Assembly: GCA_009694285.1 (NCBI GenBank)
Contig: SHVK01000006.1
Coordinates: 1 to 64,000 of the forward strand
DNA: 64,000 bases
Reading direction: 5' to 3'
Source of the DNA: Candidatus Nanopelagicaceae bacterium
GTDB lineage: Bacteria > Actinomycetota > Actinomycetes > Nanopelagicales > Nanopelagicaceae
In this document: one piece after another, positions 1 to 6,783 of the stretch
How the letters are laid out: every line of letters starts with the position of its first letter
How positions within the stretch are numbered: position 1 is the first letter of the stretch
Program-made: the position numbers and the translations under genes
The notes under the pieces: generated by a model
Told to the model about the DNA's origin: nothing
What the model saw: the letters and a program-made list of their open reading frames with translations, nothing else
The model's database searches: none

Positions 1-74
1 GCACCTGCAGTAGCAGGAGTTAAAAGCGCTCCGACTAAGGCGATCAGTGATGCAGCGATTGTGAATTTTTTCAC
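1..74 (-). CDS. N-terminal fragment of an exported protein (possibly a phosphate-binding PstS)
   Basis: Only the first 24 codons lie in the window. Reading leftwards from a GTG at 74, the peptide starts VKKFTIAASLIALVGALL, with two lysines, a hydrophobic core and an Ala-rich region, which is a typical signal peptide. A strong Shine-Dalgarno (GGAGG, minus strand, 81-85) fixes the start. The gene lies downstream of glnR on the same strand. In mycobacteria phosphate-transport genes lie near glnR, so a PstS-like protein is possible, but nothing beyond the signal peptide can be seen. Confidence 0.6.
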   Translation of the reverse strand, partial: MKKFTIAASLIALVGALLTPATAG

Positions 75-80
75 TTAGAT

Positions 81-85
81 CCTCC
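81..85 (-). promoter_or_regulatory. Ribosome binding site of the left-edge gene
   Basis: GGAGG on the minus strand lies 6 nt before the GTG at 74 and decides this start. The upstream region (86-241) has a 6-bp inverted repeat, ATAGAT at 115-120 and ATCTAT at 126-131. No Pho box is convincing. Confidence 0.6.
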
Positions 86-241
86 AAGGATTAGTTTTGT
101 ATCTGAGCAACAAAATAGATTGATTATCTATACCGCTTGCTCAATAACCGCAGATTTTACTCCCATTTAGGCTAAAAGGCTCTAGCCGAAGGTAGGGTAA
201 ACCCAATTCAAATCACCTAAAAAACCGTTATTTAATACGAG

Positions 242-958
242 TTAGTGCTCAGATAGGGCAGCGACCCCTTGATTCTGGCTATTTGGAGTATTGAATCTGT
301 ATCCCACGTGGCGCACTGTGCCGATCAGCGCTTCGTGTTCTGGACCTAATTTTGCCCGCAGACGCCGGATGTGAACATCGACAGTTCGAGTGCCGCCGAA
401 ATAGTCATATCCCCAAACTTCTTGCAACAATTGAGAGCGAGTAAAAACACGCCCTGGATGTTGGACTAAATATTTTAGAAGTTCAAACTCTTTGTAAGTT
501 AAATCAAGCGATCGTCCTTTTATTTTTGCAGTGTATGAGTGTTCATCAATTGTAATTTCACCGCCGCGAATTTCGATAGTTGCTGGATTAACTACACGTT
601 GCAAATCCAAAAACTTCATAATTGCAAGGCGAATTCGAGCATCTACTTCGGCAGGTCCAGCCGTATCAAGAATTACATCATCAATTGCCCAATCAGCGGC
701 AATGGCAGCAAGGCCACCTTCAGTAGTTACCAAAATAATTGGTGCGCCAACGCCAGTGGTATTAAGTAACCGGGTTAAATTTTTTACTGCACCTAAATCA
801 CGACGTCCATCAATAATTAACAAATCAATTGAGGGGGCATCCAGCAGAACACTTACTTCAGCCGGCAGTATTTTCACTTGGTGTTGCAATAAGGACAAAG
901 AGGGAAGCACTTCGGCGCTGCTATTGCGCGAATTAGTAAGCATCAGCAATTTAGCCAT
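242..958 (-). CDS. glnR: GlnR-like atypical OmpR-family regulator of nitrogen metabolism
   Basis: The protein has 238 residues: an N-terminal receiver-like domain (about 1-115) and a C-terminal winged helix (about 130-225) with the OmpR pattern [12 protein letters not shown] and [15 protein letters not shown]. The N-terminal segments IIDGRRDL (48-55) and [17 protein letters not shown] resemble Streptomyces GlnR closely. The end of the first receiver strand reads LTNS, so the acidic pair of a phosphorylatable receiver is absent, as in known GlnR proteins, which act without a partner kinase. GlnR controls ammonium assimilation and transport genes in actinomycetes. It is divergent from a thioredoxin-like gene, as in mycobacteria. 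A purine-rich 12-bp tandem repeat precedes its Shine-Dalgarno sequence. Confidence 0.9.
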   Translation of the reverse strand: MAKLLMLTNSRNSSAEVLPSLSLLQHQVKILPAEVSVLLDAPSIDLLIIDGRRDLGAVKNLTRLLNTTGVGAPIILVTTEGGLAAIAADWAIDDVILDTAGPAEVDARIRLAIMKFLDLQRVVNPATIEIRGGEITIDEHSYTAKIKGRSLDLTYKEFELLKYLVQHPGRVFTRSQLLQEVWGYDYFGGTRTVDVHIRRLRAKLGPEHEALIGTVRHVGYRFNTPNSQNQGVAALSEH

Positions 959-969
959 TGATGCTCACC

Positions 970-993
970 TCTTCTTTCTGTTCTTCTTTCTGT
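970..993 (-). repeat. 12-bp tandem repeat in the glnR 5' leader
   Basis: Two exact copies of a 12-bp unit lie at 970-981 and 982-993 (plus strand TCTTCTTTCTGT; minus strand ACAGAAAGAAGA). The repeat ends just before the likely ribosome binding site AGAGGTGAG of glnR, so copy number would change the leader length. Confidence 0.7.
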
Positions 994-1072
994 CGCTGTC
1001 ACAAAGAACCCACTAGTAACGGATGCATAAAGGACCCGGGTTGGCTGCTTCGTCGCAACTTCCAGGTCCTAC

Positions 1073-1516
1073 ATGCGCAACAATACTCCCGTGGACAACC
1101 TGCTGGTACTCATCGCAATTTTGGCCTCGGCCACTGGGTACGGTTTTTACTTTCGGGCTCGCTCTGGCCGGCTGAAAGCCACCACAAAAAAGGGAGCGAC
1201 GGCAGTAATAAGTTGCATAACCCCAGTTGAAATGGGTACTGAATTTGGTTCCGTGGCAACGCTTTTGCAATTTTCATCAGCTTTTTGCGCTCCATGTCGA
1301 GCAACAAAGGTACTTCTAGGCGAGGTAGCAAAAGATCATCCCGGTGTTGTCCATGTAGTGCTAGATGCGGAGTCTCACCTTGAATTAGTTCGCCGGCTAA
1401 AGATTATCTCCACCCCGACTACTTTGATCCTCGACCCAAAGGGCCACGAAGTGGGGCGGGCCGTGGGAGCCCCGAGGCGCGAACAAGTCGCTGCCGCTTT
1501 ACACGCCTTGAGATAG
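1073..1516 (+). CDS. Membrane-anchored thioredoxin-like protein (ThiX-like)
   Basis: This 147-residue protein has one N-terminal membrane segment (about 9-27, LLVLIAILASATGYGFYF) followed by a thioredoxin fold. The redox motif is C72-A-P-C75, and a cis-proline loop reads ISTPTTLIL. The catalytic domain is expected outside the membrane, where it would reduce or oxidise disulfides. Its place between glnR and the DUF4395-sulfurtransferase genes copies the mycobacterial order (Rv0816c-Rv0818 region). No clear Shine-Dalgarno or TAnnnT hexamer sits at the usual distance, so the start is chosen from the length and the signal anchor. Confidence 0.85.
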   Translation: MRNNTPVDNLLVLIAILASATGYGFYFRARSGRLKATTKKGATAVISCITPVEMGTEFGSVATLLQFSSAFCAPCRATKVLLGEVAKDHPGVVHVVLDAESHLELVRRLKIISTPTTLILDPKGHEVGRAVGAPRREQVAAALHALR

Positions 1517-1591
1517 AGCAAATAGGATCGACCAGCAGCAAAGTAGGTAGATGCGACAACTTTGCAAGTGGCTTAATTAAGTGATCAAAAG

Positions 1592-1597
1592 TAAGAT
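1592..1597 (+). promoter_or_regulatory. -10 element of the sulfur-operon leader ORF
   Basis: TAAGAT is followed by 6 nt and then the ATG at 1604. This spacing predicts transcription starting at the A of the start codon, so the leader ORF would be leaderless. No convincing -35 is present. Confidence 0.6.
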
Positions 1598-1603
1598 TCA
1601 CCT

Positions 1604-1690
1604 ATGTTTTCAAAGAGAGATACGCTGACCACACTAACCAAGCGTCGCACCATTGATTATGGTCGCATCTCTACTTCGCTTTGTCGTTAA
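1604..1690 (+). CDS. Leader peptide upstream of the sulfur operon, probable cysteine-responsive attenuator
   Basis: This 28-codon ORF ends in RRTIDYGRISTSLCR followed by a stop. The pattern RRxxDxxRxSxxLCR resembles small actinobacterial leader peptides found upstream of sulfur-assimilation genes (recalled from annotation, not searched here). In mycobacteria, leaderless cysteine-containing ORFs of this kind are known to attenuate downstream genes when cysteine is plentiful. Here a single Cys codon (TGT, 1682-1684) lies two codons before the stop. Translation would start on a leaderless transcript. Downstream lie two overlapping hairpins and a U-tract, then DUF4395, thiosulfate sulfurtransferase and DUF1416. 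Whether the peptide itself has a function cannot be seen. Confidence 0.7.
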   Translation: MFSKRDTLTTLTKRRTIDYGRISTSLCR

Positions 1691-1716
1691 ATCTCCCAAC
1701 ACTTTAAGTGTCGTTT

Positions 1717-1744
1717 GCCCGCGTTAGCGGCTTGCTAATTTTTT
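1717..1744 (+). terminator. Candidate attenuator: mutually exclusive hairpins with U-tract
   Basis: Hairpin A pairs GCC(C)GC with GCGGC around loop GTTA (1717-1731). Hairpin B pairs TTAGC with GCTAA around loop GGCTT (1724-1738) and is followed at once by six T residues (1739-1744). The two share bases 1724-1731, so only one can form. B with its U-tract looks like a weak intrinsic terminator. A smaller stem (ACACT/AGTGT, 1699-1711) precedes them, just after the leader ORF. Confidence 0.45.
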
Positions 1745-1770
1745 ATCCCCCAAATTATTGAAGGAGATTC

Positions 1771-2235
1771 ATGTCAAGTATGTTAAAGGCTTCTGTACAA
1801 ATAGATGCACGTGGTGCACGCTTTGGCGCGTTAATCACCGCAATTGTTTTTTCTGTGGCGTTAGTAACGCAATCACCCGCATTAATCATGTGGCAAGCAG
1901 CAGTTTTTGCAATTGGCGCATTTCGCGGCCCACAATTCACTCCTTATGCAGTTATTTTCCGCTCGGTAGTTAAGCCGCGCTTAAAATCTAATCCAATTTT
2001 TGAAGATGTACGCCCACCGAAATTTGCGCAAGCAGTTGGCTTGGTATTTACCATCATCGCACTAATCGGATCACTTTTAGGTTCTTCAGTTGTCTTCTCT
2101 GTTGCAGTTGCGGCTGCATTAGCGGCAGCATTTTTAAACTTTGCGTTTAATTATTGCTTAGGTTGCCAGTTTTATTTACTAGGAGTTCGTTTAGTTAGTC
2201 CACGTAATTCAAAAATAACTTTGGAGGTTAAATAA
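1771..2235 (+). CDS. DUF4395 membrane protein of the sulfur operon
   Basis: This 154-residue protein has about four hydrophobic segments (roughly 20-50 and 88-130, each able to hold two). Conserved-looking motifs include GARFGALITA and FNYCLGCQFYLLGVRL near the C terminus, with two cysteines in CLGC. It matches the DUF4395 family, found beside thiosulfate sulfurtransferase in actinobacteria (Rv0817c position). The CLGC pair near a membrane edge and the neighbouring thioredoxin-like gene suggest a redox or sulfur-transfer role, but the function is unknown. AAGGAG precedes the ATG by 5 nt. The stop TAA shares its last A with the next ATG. Confidence 0.8.
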   Translation: MSSMLKASVQIDARGARFGALITAIVFSVALVTQSPALIMWQAAVFAIGAFRGPQFTPYAVIFRSVVKPRLKSNPIFEDVRPPKFAQAVGLVFTIIALIGSLLGSSVVFSVAVAAALAAAFLNFAFNYCLGCQFYLLGVRLVSPRNSKITLEVK

Positions 2236-3068
2236 TGTCACGTTCAACTGCATTAGTAACAGCTGATTGGGTTCAAGAAAACTTGTCAAAGCCAAAAGTG
2301 GTTCTTGTTGAAGTTGATGAAGATACCTCTTTATATGAGAAGAACCATATAGAAGGAGCAAGTACATTTCACTGGAGAAACGATCTGCAAGATGGGGTAA
2401 TTCGCGACATCGTTTCTAAAGAGAAGTTTGAACTTCTTCTTTCAAAGCATGGAATCGCAAATGATTCAACAGTTGTGCTTTATGGTGGAAATAACAATTG
2501 GTTTGCAACTTATGCTTATTGGTACTTTAAAGTTTATGGACATGCAGATGTAAGAATCCTTGATGGTGGCCGCAAGAAGTGGGAGTTAGATGGACGTCCG
2601 CTTACTTCAGAAACTCCAACTCGCACCGCTACTCGTTATGTTGCGAAAGAGCGTGATCTTTCAATTCGTGCATTCCGCGACGAAGTAATCAATTCAATCG
2701 GAGTAAAAAATATCGTTGATGTCCGCTCTCCTGCTGAATTTAAAGGTGAATTACTTGCGCCAGCCCATTTACCACAAGAGGGTGGACAGATTGCCGGCCA
2801 CATTCCTAGTGCGAAAAATATTCCGTGGTCACAGGCTGCAAATGATGATGGAACTTTCAAGAGCGATGCAGATCTTCGCTCCCTTTACGCAAACGCAGGT
2901 GTTGATTATGCAAAAGAGACGATCGCTTATTGCCGAATTGGTGAGCGTTCAGCATTTTCATGGTTTGTACTTCATGAACTTCTCGAACTCGGCAATGTTA
3001 AAAATTACGATGGCTCTTGGACTGAATACGGATCACTTGTCGGCGCACCAGTAGAAATTGGCGCATGA
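2235..3068 (+). CDS. cysA2: Thiosulfate sulfurtransferase (two rhodanese domains)
   Basis: The protein has 277 residues and two rhodanese domains. The N-terminal one (about 5-130) has GGNNNW where the active cysteine would be and is presumably inactive. The C-terminal one (about 145-270) carries the catalytic loop Y-C233-RIGERS, characteristic of the mycobacterial CysA2/SseC pair. It would transfer the sulfane sulfur of thiosulfate to a thiophilic acceptor. The start overlaps the DUF4395 stop by one base, with GGAGG upstream inside that gene, so translation is coupled. The stop overlaps the DUF1416 start (ATGA). Confidence 0.9.
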   Translation: MSRSTALVTADWVQENLSKPKVVLVEVDEDTSLYEKNHIEGASTFHWRNDLQDGVIRDIVSKEKFELLLSKHGIANDSTVVLYGGNNNWFATYAYWYFKVYGHADVRILDGGRKKWELDGRPLTSETPTRTATRYVAKERDLSIRAFRDEVINSIGVKNIVDVRSPAEFKGELLAPAHLPQEGGQIAGHIPSAKNIPWSQAANDDGTFKSDADLRSLYANAGVDYAKETIAYCRIGERSAFSWFVLHELLELGNVKNYDGSWTEYGSLVGAPVEIGA

Positions 3069-3388
3069 AAAGTTGCGGAGCAACTCTTGCTGGGGCCGAT
3101 CTTTCCGGGATTGATCTCAGTAAACAGAGCGTGATTCAAGGTGTGGTAATTGCAGAGGGTTCAGGTGATGGCGTTCCAAATGGGATGCCAATCACTGTCG
3201 GCTATGCCCGCTTATTGGATAAAGATGGAGAGTTCACCGCTGAAGTTCCATTGAATGGACAAGGGCAGTTTCGCTTCTTCGCAGCACCCGGCAAATGGAC
3301 CGTTCGGATTTTGGCTCCAGGTGCCACAACTGAACGAGTCGTCCTAGCAGTAGTCGGTACTGCCGTAGATCTTACGATCCCACTCTAG
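3065..3388 (+). CDS. sseC: DUF1416 protein (SseC-like), partner of the sulfurtransferase
   Basis: This 107-residue protein follows the sulfurtransferase with a 4-bp ATGA overlap. The C-terminal part (about 25-107) looks like a small beta-sandwich of the transthyretin or carboxypeptidase-regulatory type (VGYARLLDKDGEFTAEV, FFAAPGKWTVRIL). The N terminus has a Cys (MKSCGA) conserved in SseC-like proteins. Genes of this family sit beside cysA2 in mycobacteria and Streptomyces. The biochemical role is not established. Its stop codon TAG forms the first three bases of the -10 hexamer of fur. Confidence 0.85.
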   Translation: MKSCGATLAGADLSGIDLSKQSVIQGVVIAEGSGDGVPNGMPITVGYARLLDKDGEFTAEVPLNGQGQFRFFAAPGKWTVRILAPGATTERVVLAVVGTAVDLTIPL

Positions 3389-3391
3389 GCT
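3386..3391 (+). promoter_or_regulatory. -10 element of fur, overlapping a stop codon
   Basis: TAGGCT begins with the stop codon of the DUF1416 gene and ends 6 nt before the fur ATG, predicting a leaderless mRNA. Confidence 0.6.
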
Positions 3392-3397
3392 TAGGGC

Positions 3398-3805
3398 ATG
3401 CCAGATGAATTGCGCGATCGAGGATTGCGCTTAACCCCTCAACGCGAATTAGTTCTCGCCGCAGTGCGCGAATTAGGTCATGCCAATCCAGAAGAGATTG
3501 CAGAGATGGTTCGCTTAAAACATCCTGGAATTAATCTTTCAACTGTTTATCGAAATCTTGAAACCCTTGAAAATGTCGGCTTAGTAATCCATTCACATTT
3601 GGGTCATGGTGGAGCCACATATCACGCAGCCGATGACATAAATCATTTGCATTTAGTTTGCGGAAAATGTGGTTCAGTTGGTGAAGCTCCAATTGAAACA
3701 GCAGCACAATTTGTAAACACTATTGCTGATGATTACAGTTTCAAAACAGATGTAACCCACTTTGCAATACATGGAACTTGTGCACGTTGTCTTGAAACGC
3801 TATAA
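3398..3805 (+). CDS. fur: Fur-family metal-dependent repressor
   Basis: This 135-residue protein has the usual Fur length. A winged helix (about 10-75) contains the recognition segment INLSTVYRNLETLENVGLV. The C-terminal domain has two CxxC pairs (C88/C91 and C128/C131) for structural zinc, and histidines (HLHLVC) in the regulatory site. The metal specificity (iron, zinc or other) cannot be decided from the sequence. In mycobacteria a Fur-family gene is not adjacent to this sulfur operon in the same way, though similar arrangements exist in other actinobacteria. ygfZ starts 2 bp after the stop. Confidence 0.9.
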   Translation: MPDELRDRGLRLTPQRELVLAAVRELGHANPEEIAEMVRLKHPGINLSTVYRNLETLENVGLVIHSHLGHGGATYHAADDINHLHLVCGKCGSVGEAPIETAAQFVNTIADDYSFKTDVTHFAIHGTCARCLETL

Positions 3806-3807
3806 AA

Positions 3808-4716
3808 ATGTCTGCTGTTTTAAATGAAGAAGGTCCTGACAAAGGCGCAGTCTGGCATTTTGGTGAACCAAACAAAGAACAGAAAGCTTTAGAGGCCGGA
3901 AAAGCTTGGGCAGATTTATCACACTTACCCGCGCTGGCAATCACTGGTGCTGATCGTTTAACTTGGCTGCATGCCTTAACCACTCAACATTTAGAAAAAT
4001 TACAACCGGGTGATTGGCAATCTGCACTTATTCTCGATTCAAAAGGCCACATCGAGGAACAATTTGTACTTGTTGATGATGGCCAAATAACTTGGTTATT
4101 TACGGAAAGTGCGCGCGTATCGATATTAGAAAAGTATTTAAACTCAATGAAATTCATGTTGCGAGTTGAAGTTAGAGATGCAAGTACTGAAGTGGCTTTA
4201 CTCCGTGCACCAGGTGTAGAAAATGAAATTGGTGGACCTTACGCACTCGTTCCGCGATCAGAGCTTGCCCAAATGATCGAGACTTTTAATACAACTTCAA
4301 TGCAAGTGGGAAGTTGGGCACTTGATGCAATGCGCGTTGCATCTGGCCGTCCAAGATTAGGGTTCGATACCGATGCCAAAGCAATTCCGAATGAATTAGG
4401 AATGTTAAATAAGTCGGTACATATGAAAAAAGGTTGTTACAGAGGACAGGAAACTATTGCCAAAATTGCAAACCTCGGCAAACCACCAAGGCGATTAACG
4501 ATGCTGCATTTAGATGGCTCAGGAGTTAGCCTTCCAAATCCAAATAGTCCAATTATTTATAACGAAAAAGAGGTTGGGTATTTAGGGACAGTTGCTCGAC
4601 ATCATGAACTAGGAACAATTGCACTTGCAGTTATAAAACGCGCAATTCCGGCTGATGCAATTCTTACCGTTGATGGGATCCCAGCATCACAAGAGTTGAT
4701 CGTTCCAGCAGAGTAG
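3808..4716 (+). CDS. ygfZ: Folate-binding YgfZ-family protein for Fe-S cluster maintenance
   Basis: The protein has 302 residues. The family signature KGCYRGQE lies at about residue 208. The N-terminal part (WLHALTTQHLEKLQPGDWQSALILDSKGHI) matches the GcvT-like folate-binding fold. YgfZ/IBA57 proteins use tetrahydrofolate to help repair or mature certain Fe-S enzymes in the cytosol. It forms a probable transcription unit with fur. A possible 24-codon membrane peptide follows 11 bp downstream. Confidence 0.9.
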   Translation: MSAVLNEEGPDKGAVWHFGEPNKEQKALEAGKAWADLSHLPALAITGADRLTWLHALTTQHLEKLQPGDWQSALILDSKGHIEEQFVLVDDGQITWLFTESARVSILEKYLNSMKFMLRVEVRDASTEVALLRAPGVENEIGGPYALVPRSELAQMIETFNTTSMQVGSWALDAMRVASGRPRLGFDTDAKAIPNELGMLNKSVHMKKGCYRGQETIAKIANLGKPPRRLTMLHLDGSGVSLPNPNSPIIYNEKEVGYLGTVARHHELGTIALAVIKRAIPADAILTVDGIPASQELIVPAE

Positions 4717-4727
4717 ATCGGAAAATT

Positions 4728-4802
4728 ATGCAGACACTTTCGCAATATTTTATAGTAGTTGTAGCTGCAGTAGTAATTATGGTTGTGTTAAAAAAACTTT
4801 AA
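4728..4802 (+). CDS. Possible 24-residue single-pass membrane peptide
   Basis: A short ORF after ygfZ encodes MQTLSQYFIVVVAAVVIM and ends VVLKKL. A single hydrophobic helix with a basic C terminus is a plausible small membrane protein. The upstream CGGAAAA is a weak ribosome binding site. The stop overlaps the stop of the convergent DsrE-like gene. Only conservation in relatives would establish it. Confidence 0.35.
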   Translation: MQTLSQYFIVVVAAVVIMVVLKKL

Positions 4803-5164
4803 TAAACAAGGGCTTGGATATCAGGCTCAATAATTTCAGCCAAAAACGATGCAGCACCAGCGATCTTTATGCCGTCAATTAAATCTTTTTCATTAATTCC
4901 TCTGCGCACTGCACATTGAGTACATAAAGTAACTTTCCCACCCGCAATTATGGCGGCCAATAAATCAGCCAGTGGCGCTGCATGTGGCAAATCGAATTCT
5001 TGTGCTTTACCAGGGAGTGCGAACCAAGATGCTTCGCCAGTTAGCCAAAGTGATGTTGAAATACCTGATGCGACTGCAGTTGCTGCAACTGTGAATGCTT
5101 GTGCACATCTTTCGGCATCATCAATTCCGGCGATGCATTTAATTACTAATCCCCGTTGTGCCAT
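4799..5164 (-). CDS. DsrE/DsrF-like small sulfur-related protein
   Basis: The 121-residue protein has the DsrE-like fold pattern: an N-terminal strand, an ALPGKAQEFDLP loop, then GGKVTLCTQCAVRRGI with C81 and C84. In DsrE/TusD proteins a cysteine in this region carries persulfide in sulfur relay, but many DsrE-like proteins have unknown functions. It lies next to the sulfur operon block, which suits a sulfur role. A leaderless promoter (TAGATT, 6 nt from the ATG) precedes it. Confidence 0.75.
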   Translation of the reverse strand: MAQRGLVIKCIAGIDDAERCAQAFTVAATAVASGISTSLWLTGEASWFALPGKAQEFDLPHAAPLADLLAAIIAGGKVTLCTQCAVRRGINEKDLIDGIKIAGAASFLAEIIEPDIQALVY

Positions 5165-5170
5165 GAGGTA

Positions 5171-5176
5171 AATCTA
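5171..5176 (-). promoter_or_regulatory. -10 element of the DsrE-like gene
   Basis: TAGATT on the minus strand ends 6 nt before the ATG at 5164, so the mRNA is predicted to be leaderless. Confidence 0.6.
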
Positions 5177-5188
5177 CTCTGATGGCTC

Positions 5189-5194
5189 TAGGCT
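5189..5194 (+). promoter_or_regulatory. -10 element of the small membrane ORF at 5203
   Basis: TAGGCT ends 8 nt before the ATG at 5203, consistent with a leaderless or nearly leaderless mRNA and with choosing this ATG over the in-frame ATG at 5182. Confidence 0.4.
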
Positions 5195-5202
5195 GTGCCA
5201 AT

Positions 5203-5313
5203 ATGGAGTTGATTTTTGCAGCCATCATTGTTGCAGCTGCAGCCTTTATTGCACTTTTTCTTGTGGGACAGTCAAGTAAAGGGCTCCGCTCTTTTTTACG
5301 TAATAAGAAGTAG
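5203..5313 (+). CDS. Possible 36-residue single-pass membrane protein
   Basis: The ORF encodes MELIFAAIIVAAAAFIALFL, followed by a basic tail ending SFLRNKK. One transmembrane helix and a positively charged C terminus suggest an N-out or tail-anchored micro-protein. An in-frame ATG at 5182 would add seven residues (MALGCAN), but the -10 hexamer at 5189-5194 would then lie inside the gene. It ends 13 bp before the nitrobindin-like gene and could be its operon partner. Confidence 0.45.
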   Translation: MELIFAAIIVAAAAFIALFLVGQSSKGLRSFLRNKK

Positions 5314-5326
5314 GGGGATTGGCTAA

Positions 5327-5830
5327 ATGAGAACTTTTTCAATTCCAGAAGGTTTGCATCCGGAGTTAAATCCGCTGGCTTGGCTTGTTGGGACTTGGCG
5401 GGGAAAAGGTCAAGGGGAGTATCCAAATATCGAGAACTTTCAATTTGCTCATGAAGTCACTTTTAATCATGATGGCCGGCCTTTTCTTTCCTACTTTTCG
5501 CGCTCATGGTTAATTGATGATGACGACGAAATAATTGCTCCTGCCGCACAAGAAACTGGTTTTTGGCGGATAAAACCTAATAATGTTTTAGAGGTAGTAA
5601 TTTCGCATAGCACTGGAATATCTGAAGGTTGGGTCGGTCGATACGACGGTCCAAAAATTCAATTAGTAATGGATCAGGGATATAGCTCACCAACTGCAAA
5701 AGTTGTGACCGCAGGAGCACGCTTGTATGGATTAGTCGAAGGCGAACTTTTCTTTGCTTATGACATGGCTGCAGAGGGCCAAACTTTGCAAGCACATATC
5801 TGGTCAACTCTTCCACGAGTTATAGAGTAA
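5327..5830 (+). CDS. Nitrobindin-like heme-binding beta-barrel protein
   Basis: This 167-residue protein starts with LHPELNPLAWLVGTWRGKGQGEYP, which carries the GxWxGxG signature of the nitrobindin/THAP4-like (FABP-like) family. The C-terminal LQAHIWSTLPR contains the likely heme-ligating histidine. Family members bind heme b and can act on nitric oxide or peroxynitrite. The actinobacterial role is not settled. A GGGGGAUU-like ribosome binding site precedes the ATG. Asparaginase follows 17 bp downstream. Confidence 0.8.
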   Translation: MRTFSIPEGLHPELNPLAWLVGTWRGKGQGEYPNIENFQFAHEVTFNHDGRPFLSYFSRSWLIDDDDEIIAPAAQETGFWRIKPNNVLEVVISHSTGISEGWVGRYDGPKIQLVMDQGYSSPTAKVVTAGARLYGLVEGELFFAYDMAAEGQTLQAHIWSTLPRVIE

Positions 5831-5847
5831 TCGAGGAATCGAGAATA

Positions 5848-6765
5848 ATGCCAGCAGCCCTTGCTGAAGTAATTAGAAATGAAATGGTGGAGTCAGTTCA
5901 TTATGGTCACCTAGTTTTACTAAATGCCAAAGGCGAAATTCAATTAGCAGTTGGTGATATTAACTTGCCGATTTTTCCGCGTTCATGTGTCAAGCCTTTA
6001 CAAGCACGAGCGATGGTTAAAGCAGGGTTAAATTTAGCACCAAAATTATTAGCATTAGTTACCGCAAGTCATTCGGGATCTGAAACGCATATCGAAATAG
6101 TGCGTCGAATTTTAAAGAGTGCTGGATTAGATGAATCAGCATTGCAGTGCGCATTAGATAAGCCAATTGGTGAAGTCGAACGCAAAAAATGGGGAGATGC
6201 GCCAGCAACTCGAATTGCCATGAACTGCAGTGGAAAGCATGCTGGAATGTTGGCAACATCTATTGCCAACAATTGGCCGATTGAAAATTATCTAGCAATG
6301 GATCATCCATTACAGAAACTCATACTTAGCGAAATCGAAAGTGCAGCTAGTGAAAAAAGTATCAATAAAACTTTTGATGGATGTGGAGCGCCTTTGTTTG
6401 CAATTTCAACTATTGGATTAGCCCGAGCAATTCAAGATGTAACCCTTGCTGACGATTCGGCTTCAACTCAAATTCGAAACGCAATGCGCGAATATCCCGA
6501 ATTGGTGTCAGGGGTTGGCCGATTGACGCAACGATGGATGAGTCTGATCCCAGGACTTCTTATAAAGGAAGGTGCCGAGGGGGTGCAAATCGCATCTCTT
6601 GCTGATGGCCGAACGCTGGCTTTCAAAATTTCCGATGGAGGTTTTCGCCCCTTTTCAGTAATAACGGCTGCCGCTTTGGCGCATTTTGGGGTTAAAGCCC
6701 CTGATGAGAGCGTAAGTGTCTTCGGTGGTGGAGCGCCAGTAGGGTCAATTCGCGCCACTTTTTGA
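5848..6765 (+). CDS. L-asparaginase II family protein
   Basis: The 305-residue protein matches the actinobacterial and rhizobial asparaginase II family. It has the early segment VESVHYGHLVLLNAKGE, SCVKPLQARAMVKAG, TASHSGSETHIEIVRRIL and the internal MNCSGKHAGML, all hallmarks of this family. It would hydrolyse L-asparagine to aspartate and ammonia in the cytosol. GAGGAATCGAG upstream of the ATG serves as ribosome binding site. DUF2516 follows with its own -10 hexamer. Confidence 0.88.
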   Translation: MPAALAEVIRNEMVESVHYGHLVLLNAKGEIQLAVGDINLPIFPRSCVKPLQARAMVKAGLNLAPKLLALVTASHSGSETHIEIVRRILKSAGLDESALQCALDKPIGEVERKKWGDAPATRIAMNCSGKHAGMLATSIANNWPIENYLAMDHPLQKLILSEIESAASEKSINKTFDGCGAPLFAISTIGLARAIQDVTLADDSASTQIRNAMREYPELVSGVGRLTQRWMSLIPGLLIKEGAEGVQIASLADGRTLAFKISDGGFRPFSVITAAALAHFGVKAPDESVSVFGGGAPVGSIRATF

Positions 6766-6771
6766 CCTCGG

Positions 6772-6777
6772 TAGAGT
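6772..6777 (+). promoter_or_regulatory. -10 element of the DUF2516-mshA unit
   Basis: TAGAGT ends 6 nt before the ATG at 6784, so the mRNA is predicted to be leaderless. Confidence 0.6.
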
Positions 6778-6783
6778 TAGCAC

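Noticed and set aside
86-241. Pho box upstream of the left-edge gene
   Set aside because: GGTTTACCC-like sequence occurs once, but no convincing direct repeat with the right spacing was found.
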